A DNA stretch of 64,000 nucleotides from Amphritea sp. (GTDB lineage Bacteria; Pseudomonadota; Gammaproteobacteria; Pseudomonadales; Balneatricaceae). The notes under the pieces are model-generated. The model did no database searches. It saw only the letters and a program-made list of their open reading frames with translations, and was not told where the DNA came from. The position numbers and the translations under genes are program-made. Below, in pieces: positions 1 to 5,516 of this stretch. The stretch lies in the NCBI RefSeq assembly GCF_016744155.1, contig NZ_JADGEW010000007.1, positions 101,640-165,639 of the forward strand. The letters are read 5' to 3'. Each line of letters begins with the position of its first letter. Within the stretch, counting starts at the first letter, position 1.

Positions 1-40
1 GCTGCCCAAGTATGGGCTGATTATAGATTAAGGGCCGTAG

Positions 41-67
41 CTCGAACGTCGCTGCGCGACTTGCTCG
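41..67. repeat. REP-like hairpin, CTCG-bounded variant
   Basis: A 27-nt unit runs from CTCGAACG to TTGCTCG, with stem GTCGC, loop TGC and stem GCGAC. It belongs to the hairpin family seen throughout the first 27 kb, but the bounding CTAG is CTCG here. It lies just past the 3' end of the carboxylesterase gene (minus strand), so it may also act as a 3' hairpin for that transcript (inference). Confidence 0.7.
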
Positions 68-99
68 TTGTTCGTGGCTCGGAAAAGCAAAAAAGCTCG

Positions 100-714
100 T
101 TAGATAACCTTTTGGATGAAATCTGTCACTAGCGGATACATCGCCTGGGTTATTGTGTGTGGGGTATCTGGCATCAGGTGCAGTTCGATGTTGATTCCCA
201 GCTCGGATAAACGCTGGTGGCTCTGTTGTGACTGGGTCGCATTGATCACCTGATCCGCATCGCCATGAATCAGGCAAACGGGGATAGGGCAGCCAGGTGT
301 TTGTAGTGGCAACTCTGCAAAGCGGCCGGCGATGCCGATAATACCGGCAACAGACACACTGCACTGTTTCAGCCATTCCAGGGACATAATCGTGCATTGT
401 GAAAAGCCCAGTAACACCACCTTGTCGAGTGGAACCCCAGCCGACTCTGCTTGTTCCTTAATCAGCTGATCAAATGCAGGCATCGCCTGCTGTATTCTCC
501 CGGGCCGGTTCGCTTCGGTCACGCCGACCATATCAAACCACTGAAACCCCACAGCAGAGATGGTGGAAGGGGAAAAACCTGCCGGAATCTGAATCTCAAA
601 CCCCGGGTTGAGTTGATGCAGATACTCGCCCAACGACTGCAGCGATTCCGGGCTGGCACCCACACCATGGAATATCAGTATCAGGGCTTCAGGCTTGGGG
701 CTTTGAGACTGCAA
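100..714 (-). CDS. alpha/beta hydrolase, phospholipase/carboxylesterase family
   Basis: A 204-residue serine hydrolase of the small carboxylesterase/lysophospholipase family (YpfH-like), predicted to hydrolyse ester bonds in the cytoplasm; the substrate cannot be told. HGVGAS near residues 16-21 is the oxyanion-hole loop. Ser105 in GFSQC, Asp154 in HGDADQV and His186 in DTPHT form the triad. The usual nucleophile elbow is GFSQG, so Cys107 is a substitution. There is no signal peptide. The only usable start is TTG at 714, with no clear ribosome-binding site. A repeat hairpin begins 13 bp upstream of that start, and the frame stays open through it without any ATG or GTG, so the original 5' end may have been altered by the insertion (inference). 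Confidence 0.8.
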   Translation of the reverse strand: MQSQSPKPEALILIFHGVGASPESLQSLGEYLHQLNPGFEIQIPAGFSPSTISAVGFQWFDMVGVTEANRPGRIQQAMPAFDQLIKEQAESAGVPLDKVVLLGFSQCTIMSLEWLKQCSVSVAGIIGIAGRFAELPLQTPGCPIPVCLIHGDADQVINATQSQQSHQRLSELGINIELHLMPDTPHTITQAMYPLVTDFIQKVI

Positions 715-727
715 TTGGATAGAGTGC

Positions 728-784
728 CTAGAACGGAAACTTCGTTTCCTGCTAGTGGCTAGATGCGACTGCGTCGCTTGCTAG
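728..784. repeat. two REP-like hairpins, CTAG-bounded
   Basis: Two units in the same orientation. Unit 1 (728-755) has stem GGAAAC, loop TTC, stem GTTTCC. Unit 2 (759-784) has stem GCGAC, loop TGC, stem GTCGC. Both start CTAGA and end GCTAG. The stems differ completely between the two while each stays self-complementary. Confidence 0.8.
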
Positions 785-1141
785 CAAAAGCTAAAGACAG
801 AGGTGTTATCTAGGTATTTGTAACATATATAGGGGTTAGTCTTAGGTGCGACGATTTAGTTTCCAGCTGGTATGTATCTTAATACTGGTATTAAAAGTAG
901 GGGTATAGGGGAAGGCTATTAACGGCATAGTCAAAGCTAATCAATATCGTTGATCCAAGTCAGATCAGCCCTGCGGTGTAAGGCTTACTGTGGTCAACGT
1001 CGACTAGCTCGGCAGTTATTTTGACTTACGCGATAATTCAGTCGCTAACAGAGGAACCCACAGATGACTCAGTATTCTTCTCAACTTGCTGGCTGCGGAG
1101 AATACAGCGCCACCGTGCGGGCTCACAAGGAGATTTATACC
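785..1141. other. intergenic stretch upstream of the cytochrome c peroxidase gene
   Basis: About 357 bases without a convincing gene. A reading frame enters from 1064 in the peroxidase frame, but it lacks a ribosome-binding site and the signal peptide begins only at 1142. I see an ATCAA-N5-TTGAT inverted repeat at about 944-958 and a possible -35 TTGACT at 1021 without a good -10. The promoter of the peroxidase gene must lie here, but I cannot place it. Confidence 0.4.
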
Positions 1142-2122
1142 ATGAAACGACTATCCAGTCTGGCCTTAATTGGTCTGATAGTTTCATTCTCAAGCAGTGC
1201 AGTAGAACCAATTCAGCCGATTGCCGCTTATCAACCTACAGACCCGGCTAAAGCTGAGCTGGGCAAACAGTTGTTCTTTGATCCACGACTGTCAAAGTCA
1301 GGCTTTATCTCATGTAATTCATGTCACAACCTTAGTATGGGAGGCAGTGACAATATGCCAACCTCTATCGGCCATAACTGGACGCTGGGGCCAATCAATG
1401 CACCGACCGTATTGAACAGTAGCCTGAATGTGGCGCAGTTTTGGGATGGGCGAGCTAAAGATCTGCAGGAGCAGGCAGGTGGGCCGATTGCGAATCCGGG
1501 AGAGATGGGATTCAGCCATCAGCTAGCCGTCGAAGTACTGGAGACTATTCCCGGTTATAAACAGACTTTCAAAGAAGTGTTCAAAACTGAACAGATCGGA
1601 ATCGATCAAGTAACTGAAGCGATTGCTGCCTTTGAAGAGACACTAGTCACGCCAAATTCTCCTTTTGACAAATATCTGCAAGGGGATAAGGACGCCATCT
1701 CTGCTGATGCGCAGGCGGGCTACGCGTTGTTCACGTCAGTGGGTTGTACTGCCTGCCATAATGGCCAGGCGGTAGGTGGAAACTCGTTCCAGAAAATGGG
1801 CTTGGTAAAACCGTATAAAACAACCAGTAAGGCTGCAGGCCGATCGGCGGTGACCGGTAAAGAGATTGACAGGTTCAATTTCAAAGTGCCGACACTACGA
1901 AATGTTGAACTAACTTATCCTTACTTCCATGATGGTGCCGTCTGGAATTTGGAAGAAGCGGTCGGCGTGATGGCTGAGCTACAGTTGGGTAAGCAGCTTC
2001 AAGAGCAGGAGATCGCCCAGATCGTTAGTTTCCTGAAATCCCTGACCGGCGATCAGCCCAATTTCACTTTGCCTCAGTTGCCGCCTTCTACAGCGAATAC
2101 GCCTCACCCAAATCAGAGCTGA
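1142..2122 (+). CDS. di-heme cytochrome c peroxidase
   Basis: A 326-residue periplasmic peroxidase of the CcpA/MauG family, which reduces H2O2 to water with electrons from small c-type cytochromes. The N-terminus is a Sec signal (MKRLSSLALIGLIVS, cleavage near residue 20). Two heme-attachment motifs are present, CNSCH at 58-62 and CTACH at 202-206; length and spacing are typical. A Met in QKMGL after the second heme is a candidate axial ligand. The start at 1142 is chosen over the longer frame from 1064 because AAGGAG sits 8 bases upstream and the signal peptide begins there. It is monocistronic, followed by a hairpin terminator, and is probably part of a peroxide or low-oxygen response (inference). 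Confidence 0.92.
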   Translation: MKRLSSLALIGLIVSFSSSAVEPIQPIAAYQPTDPAKAELGKQLFFDPRLSKSGFISCNSCHNLSMGGSDNMPTSIGHNWTLGPINAPTVLNSSLNVAQFWDGRAKDLQEQAGGPIANPGEMGFSHQLAVEVLETIPGYKQTFKEVFKTEQIGIDQVTEAIAAFEETLVTPNSPFDKYLQGDKDAISADAQAGYALFTSVGCTACHNGQAVGGNSFQKMGLVKPYKTTSKAAGRSAVTGKEIDRFNFKVPTLRNVELTYPYFHDGAVWNLEEAVGVMAELQLGKQLQEQEIAQIVSFLKSLTGDQPNFTLPQLPPSTANTPHPNQS

Positions 2123-2175
2123 TTCTGTATAAAAAAGCGGGCTGCTGACAGGCTAGGCTTGCAAGTAGGTATAAA

Positions 2176-2207
2176 AAGAAAGGAGGCGAAAGCTTCCTTT
2201 CTTTTTT
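2176..2207. terminator. intrinsic terminator between convergent ccp and nitroreductase genes
   Basis: Stem AAGAAAGGAGGC, loop GAAA, stem GCTTCCTTTCTT, then a T run. A-rich sequence on the 5' side means it could also serve the minus-strand nitroreductase gene. Confidence 0.75.
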
Positions 2208-2235
2208 ATAAAGCTGATTCGCTAGTTGAGAGTGA

Positions 2236-2261
2236 CTAGACGCGACTGCGTTGCTTACTAG
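2236..2261. repeat. REP-like hairpin, CTAG-bounded
   Basis: A 26-nt unit CTAGACGCGAC...TTACTAG with one stem mismatch (GCGAC/GTTGC allows a G-U pair). It is followed by a CTCG-type degenerate copy to about 2300. It lies at the 3' side of the nitroreductase gene. Confidence 0.7.
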
Positions 2262-2315
2262 ATAAAAGCCGTCGCTCGAAATAGCGTCGGCAGTTCTGCA
2301 GTCTCTTTACTTTTT

Positions 2316-3479
2316 CTAGCTACTTATTATTTGAGTGATAAGCCGTCTTGGCCCATGGGGTGTCGCTTCAGCTCTGCCTAAGCGGAACAACATCTGCACA
2401 GTGTCGCCTGCATCTATACCGAAGGTCTTTTTGAATTTGGCCTGTAGTGGCAGCATTTGAGGGTATTCCTGCAAGACTTGGCTCATTGGGTGCTGTGCGA
2501 GCCCCATCGCTGTGGTCTTCAGGTTGATACGGCAGTAGTCGCGGCCAACTTTTACCTGGTCAAGTCGGCTGTTTCCTGAGGTGGTAATCCAGGCGAAACT
2601 GGCGGTGGACGCGGCTGCTTTCTGGGTCATCGTCACGGCCTGTTCACCGAAGGTCGTTGGGTCTTTTTCAGTACTCTCCCGCGAAAGCATGAAATTTTCG
2701 ACGATAAACTTTTTTACCCCGCTAAGCCCTGCCTGTGATAGCCCGAATCCGTCGCGATGTTGTTTTACCTCATCCTGATTGAAGCGAAACATCTCGATGG
2801 TTTCAAAATCGCGCCCTTTATCACCCACCTCGATCTGCATCGCCTCGGTGAGTATCTGCTCGAAATGCTGCTTGGCTTCGGCAGAGCTGACGATGCTCAG
2901 GGGGTGATTGTTATCCTTGCCGTGAAAGCTTTGTAATGTCTCGGTTTCTGATGGGGTCAGGCGGCGGTTGTCATACTCCCGCTTATTGGAATGTCGGGTT
3001 AACAGCTGAGCGAATAGTGGGTCGGGAGTGATCTCTGGCCGTTCAATCAGTTCGATAGAGGCAATGGGTTTCTTGAGTAGCTCCGTATTGCTGTACATAC
3101 CCTGTGGAAAGTAATCAATTTTGGCTTCATGACCAAGCCCGCTGGCGGCAATAGCCAGGGTTTCCAGAAAGGTTCCCTGGCCGATATGTATCTGCCGGTA
3201 AAACGGGTCAGTGGCGGGCAGTAAACGCTCAGGGTCAACGTAAAGATCGAAGCTATGTGAGCCTGTTAAGTTGATAATCCAGGGTTGTTTGTTGTGGGGG
3301 TTAGGGCAGAGGATGGCATAGGCTAACACCTTGAAGCGGATATCCTGCTCTGCTGGATCGGGCCCGTTCCAGCCAAAGTGGTCGGTGGGGGTGACGTCAC
3401 TGCAACCTACGATTGTGCTGCCTAAGGCGGCCGTTCCGATACCCAGGCCAGTAATCTTAATAAAGTTTCGACGGTTCAT
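2316..3479 (-). CDS. nitroreductase-family protein with Tat signal and lipobox
   Basis: A 387-residue predicted FMN-dependent nitroreductase/Acg-like oxidoreductase. The N-terminus MNRRNFIKITGLGIG is a twin-arginine signal (Arg3-Arg4, F, K), followed by a lipobox-like STIVGC ending at Cys26. The mature protein is therefore probably exported folded with its flavin and membrane-anchored (inference). CPNPHNKQPW near residues 58-67 is the flavin-binding loop seen at the start of nitroreductase domains, and a second half-domain with MGLAQHPMSQ lies near 325-335. The gene is divergent from a MarR regulator, and the 158-bp gap carries three identical-type palindromes, so it is very likely that regulator's target. 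The substrate is unknown. Confidence 0.8.
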   Translation of the reverse strand: MNRRNFIKITGLGIGTAALGSTIVGCSDVTPTDHFGWNGPDPAEQDIRFKVLAYAILCPNPHNKQPWIINLTGSHSFDLYVDPERLLPATDPFYRQIHIGQGTFLETLAIAASGLGHEAKIDYFPQGMYSNTELLKKPIASIELIERPEITPDPLFAQLLTRHSNKREYDNRRLTPSETETLQSFHGKDNNHPLSIVSSAEAKQHFEQILTEAMQIEVGDKGRDFETIEMFRFNQDEVKQHRDGFGLSQAGLSGVKKFIVENFMLSRESTEKDPTTFGEQAVTMTQKAAASTASFAWITTSGNSRLDQVKVGRDYCRINLKTTAMGLAQHPMSQVLQEYPQMLPLQAKFKKTFGIDAGDTVQMLFRLGRAEATPHGPRRLITQIISS

Positions 3480-3516
3480 TACGCTCTTCCTTCTGTAAGT
3501 TAGAAAAGGAATATAT

Positions 3517-3574
3517 ATTCCATGGAATGTATAATAGTTTGATTCCCGGGAATGTAAAGAGTATTCTTTGGAAT
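3517..3574. promoter_or_regulatory. three MarR-type operator palindromes
   Basis: Three inverted repeats of one type lie in the divergent gap: ATTCCATGGAAT (3517-3528), ATTCCCGGGAAT (3542-3553) and ATTCTTTGGAAT (3563-3574). The common form is ATTCY-N2-GGAAT. Centres are 25 and 21 bp apart, about two helical turns. They sit between the starts of the nitroreductase gene (minus) and the MarR gene (plus), so one protein could control both promoters. That the MarR protein binds them is inferred from position and symmetry. Confidence 0.75.
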
Positions 3575-3637
3575 ATTATTTGAGTTGCTTTTTATGGGTG
3601 CTTTTAAGATGCAGCTTTATTGGTTGGAGAGATGCGC

Positions 3638-4099
3638 ATGAACGCAAGAGAACAAACGGAAGTCGGGCTCATGGTGCAGCTGGGTATTGTTCGCCAGTTA
3701 ATGGCCACCCGCGAAGCCAAACTATTTGCCAATGTGTCGTTAAATCCATCTCAATTTGGCGTGCTGAACCACTTCACCCACAATCCTACTAGGAGCTGGA
3801 CAGTGACTGATCTGGCGGGCGTGATGGAGATGAATCAGCCCGGCATCACCAAAGTCGTCACGGTGCTTTTAGATAAGAAGCTGTTGGAGTCTGGCTCTGA
3901 TAAAGAGGATAAGCGCCGACGGCATTTGAAAATAACCCCGCAAGGGCTAAAGCTCTGCGATGAAATTATCGGCTCTCTACTGCCTGATATTTCACACATC
4001 TTCGAGAGCTGGGAAGACGGGGAAATATCCCAAATGCACCAGCACATGGAGAAATTGATGCGTTGGCTGGATGAGCACAGGGAAGATATAAAAACGTGA
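3638..4099 (+). CDS. MarR-family transcriptional regulator
   Basis: A 153-residue winged-helix regulator. The DNA-binding region is near residues 45-100 (SWTVTDLAGVMEMNQPGITK as recognition helix, then DKEDKRRRHLKITPQG as wing). The frame opens earlier with TTG (3620) and ATG (3632), but GGAGAG at 3626-3632 is correctly spaced only for ATG 3638. It is divergent from the nitroreductase gene, and the gap holds three palindromes that are probably its own operators, implying autoregulation released by a small aromatic or electrophilic ligand. That ligand class is typical of the family but not shown here. Confidence 0.88.
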   Translation: MNAREQTEVGLMVQLGIVRQLMATREAKLFANVSLNPSQFGVLNHFTHNPTRSWTVTDLAGVMEMNQPGITKVVTVLLDKKLLESGSDKEDKRRRHLKITPQGLKLCDEIIGSLLPDISHIFESWEDGEISQMHQHMEKLMRWLDEHREDIKT

Positions 4100-4103
4100 G
4101 TGG

Positions 4104-4200
4104 CTAGAACGGAAACTGCGTTTCCTGCTAGTGGTTAGACGCGACTGCGTCGCTTGCTAGGAAAATCCGTTGCTCGAACGCCGCTCTCGCGTTTTCTGTC
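4104..4200. repeat. REP-like hairpin pair plus degenerate CTCG copy
   Basis: Unit 1 (4104-4131): stem GGAAAC, loop TGC, stem GTTTCC. Unit 2 (4135-4160): stem GCGAC, loop TGC, stem GTCGC. A degenerate CTCGAACG copy with a CTCTCGCG segment follows to about 4200. The same two-unit order occurs at 728-784. Confidence 0.75.
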
Positions 4201-4208
4201 GGTGGTCT

Positions 4209-4655
4209 TTAAAGAGCCTCACTATCCTCAATAAATTCCTTCAACATCGCCAGACAAGTCCCAGTGTCGACATCTGTCATCTCATTACCTTCGCGCAATA
4301 CATAACGAGCATCGTCTAGGTCGGTGCGGTGGGAGAAGTAAAACGTATCTTTCCAGAACTTGCTTGGCAGGGGTTCCTGCTTCAGGTGTTCACGGGCGAT
4401 GTTTGCATCGTTTACGCTGGGCAGCACCGCCAGTGCTTTATGCTTGTAGATTTTAACCACAACGCCTTCAGGCCAGTGCTGTAAACGGACATCCAGATCG
4501 CACTTGATATCAGCGTTTTCTTTCTTGATATAGACCTTCTTTACTTCAAACGAGCCGCGCCATTGAGCGAATTGCTCACCGCTGAAAATCTGCTGCTCGA
4601 TACCGTCAAAGTAGGTTTCGATCTGTTGGGTAATCTGGTTGATATCGTTAGACAC
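4209..4655 (-). CDS. conserved-looking hypothetical protein
   Basis: A 148-residue soluble protein, acidic at its C-terminus, without signal peptide, membrane segment or a motif I recognise. It is rich in charged residues and has a central alternating pattern (VKKVYIKKENADIKCDLDVR) that suggests beta strands. Start codon ATG at 4655 is followed by a plausible N-terminal helix. Codon use looks like the neighbours and no obvious partner gene adjoins it. Function unknown. Confidence 0.6.
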   Translation of the reverse strand: MSNDINQITQQIETYFDGIEQQIFSGEQFAQWRGSFEVKKVYIKKENADIKCDLDVRLQHWPEGVVVKIYKHKALAVLPSVNDANIAREHLKQEPLPSKFWKDTFYFSHRTDLDDARYVLREGNEMTDVDTGTCLAMLKEFIEDSEAL

Positions 4656-4872
4656 TGAAAGACTCGCTATCGCTTAAAACAAAGCCGATAGGTTACTGGC
4701 TTGATGGGCAGAGATCGATTGAGTAATTCTTATCAAAAGATAAAAAAAGTTGCTAGAACGAGCGCTCATTCTCGGTTAGGGGCTGTAAGAAAAAGTGGGT
4801 GAGATTTATTTCTTAAAGAATAAATAAGACTAATTCATCTTTTGTATAAAACCAGTCCGTCCCTGTTACTCC

Positions 4873-4953
4873 CTCGGTGCACTCTGTGTTCTCAGTGGTA
4901 AAGCCATACATCAAGTAAAAATGTTCACCACAGAGGACACTGAGTTCACAGAG
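4873..4953. repeat. imperfect inverted repeat of the CACAGAG type
   Basis: The left arm 4873-4899 (starts CTCGGTGCACTCTGTG, ends TCAGTGGT) is nearly the reverse complement of the right arm 4927-4953 (starts ACCACAGAGGACACTG, ends TTCACAGAG). The loop is 27 nt. The right arm read as protein gives the low-complexity FTTEDTEFTEKK string, which I recall from spurious ORFs in many genomes that carry this repeat family. No gene lies inside. A second mobile-looking element, the four-helix-bundle gene, is 3.8 kb away. Confidence 0.7.
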
Positions 4954-4965
4954 AAAAAGCTGAGT

Positions 4966-5035
4966 ATCACTGCCGGGTTTTTGTTTATTCGAGCGACGAA
5001 CTACGAGCAAGTCGCGAAGCGACGTTCGAACAACT
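4966..5035. repeat. 70-bp duplication (copy A) of terminator 3' half plus REP unit
   Basis: This segment is nearly identical to 5439-5509 (one indel, about three substitutions). It contains the 3' arm and T run of the terminator at 5431, then a CGAG-bounded hairpin unit (stem GTCGC, loop GAA, stem GCGAC). The 5' arm of the terminator is not preserved here (TGAGT instead of CCGGC). The two copies flank the small membrane-protein gene at 5210. Confidence 0.75.
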
Positions 5036-5140
5036 CTCGCGTTTTATGCGAGCCGCGAAGCGACGTTCGAACTACTCTCGCGTTTTATGCGAGCTGCGAA
5101 GCGACGTTCGAGCCACTCTCGCGTTTTCTGCGAGCCGCGA
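5014..5140. repeat. 41-bp tandem repeat, three copies, built on a REP-like unit
   Basis: Copies at 5014-5054, 5055-5095 and 5096-5136, plus the first four bases of a fourth. Each begins GCGAAGCGACGTTCGA and contains CTCTCGCGTTTT and TGCGAGC, the last two being a further inverted repeat (CTCGC/GCGAG). Copies differ by only a few bases. This is the only tandem amplification of the hairpin family in the window. Confidence 0.85.
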
Positions 5141-5209
5141 TTGGCGGAAAGTCGCAACTGATGGTAGTTTAACTTCTTCGTCTAGCATCAATTACACATG
5201 AGATTATGT

Positions 5210-5383
5210 ATGAAAATATTTTCGGCCGTTGTAGCACTGGGCCTGGCTGTGTTCTTATTCTTTCAAGCGCACGATATGGAAGGTATAAGCCTGCTGCGTA
5301 TGGGCTATATAGTAGGCGGTGTTAGCTTACTTACACTGACTCTCTTTATGTTTGTACCGCCAAAGACGGACGAGCCAGATTAA
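5210..5383 (+). CDS. small two-helix membrane protein, hypothetical
   Basis: A 57-residue protein (61 if started at ATG 5198) with two hydrophobic segments, about residues 2-19 (KIFSAVVALGLAVFLFF) and 30-49 (GYIVGGVSLLTLTLFMFV), and a short charged tail ending KTDEPD. ATG 5210 is preferred because AGAT precedes it at a workable spacing; this is not certain. A strong terminator follows at 5426. It lies between two copies of a 70-bp duplication. I do not recognise the family. Confidence 0.55.
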   Translation: MKIFSAVVALGLAVFLFFQAHDMEGISLLRMGYIVGGVSLLTLTLFMFVPPKTDEPD

Positions 5384-5425
5384 GCGACTGGAATGGTTGG
5401 GGCTAACCTAATATCTATCAAATAC

Positions 5426-5457
5426 AAAAAAGCCCGGCATCACTGCCGGGCTTTTTG
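5426..5457. terminator. bidirectional intrinsic terminator
   Basis: Stem AGCCCGGCA, loop TCAC, stem TGCCGGGCT, with an A run before and a T run after, so it can end both the small membrane-protein gene (plus) and valS (minus). Confidence 0.85.
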
Positions 5458-5509
5458 TTTTTTCGAGCGACGAACTACGAGCAAGTCGCGAAGCGGCGTT
5501 CGAGCAACT
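5439..5509. repeat. 71-bp duplication (copy B): terminator 3' half plus REP unit
   Basis: Partner of 4966-5035. Here the terminator stem is intact, so copy B looks like the original. It ends with a CGAG-bounded hairpin unit at about 5478-5504, just beyond the valS stop codon. Confidence 0.75.
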
Positions 5510-5516
5510 GTTGTTG

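Noticed and set aside
944..958. ATCAA-N5-TTGAT as an FNR/ANR box upstream of the cytochrome c peroxidase gene
   Set aside because: The FNR consensus is TTGAT-N4-ATCAA. The half-sites here are in the opposite order with a different spacer.
1064..1141. A longer N-terminus for the cytochrome c peroxidase
   Set aside because: A good ribosome-binding site and the signal peptide begin at 1142; the upstream codons show neither.
5014..5140. Possible CRISPR array
   Set aside because: Units repeat head to tail with a 41-bp period and no unique spacers, and no cas genes are present.
4921..5172. An 83-codon open frame across the CACAGAG arm and the tandem repeats
   Set aside because: It is the translation of repeat DNA (FTTEDTEFTEKK, then the 41-bp repeat in frame), with no ribosome-binding site and no protein-like composition.
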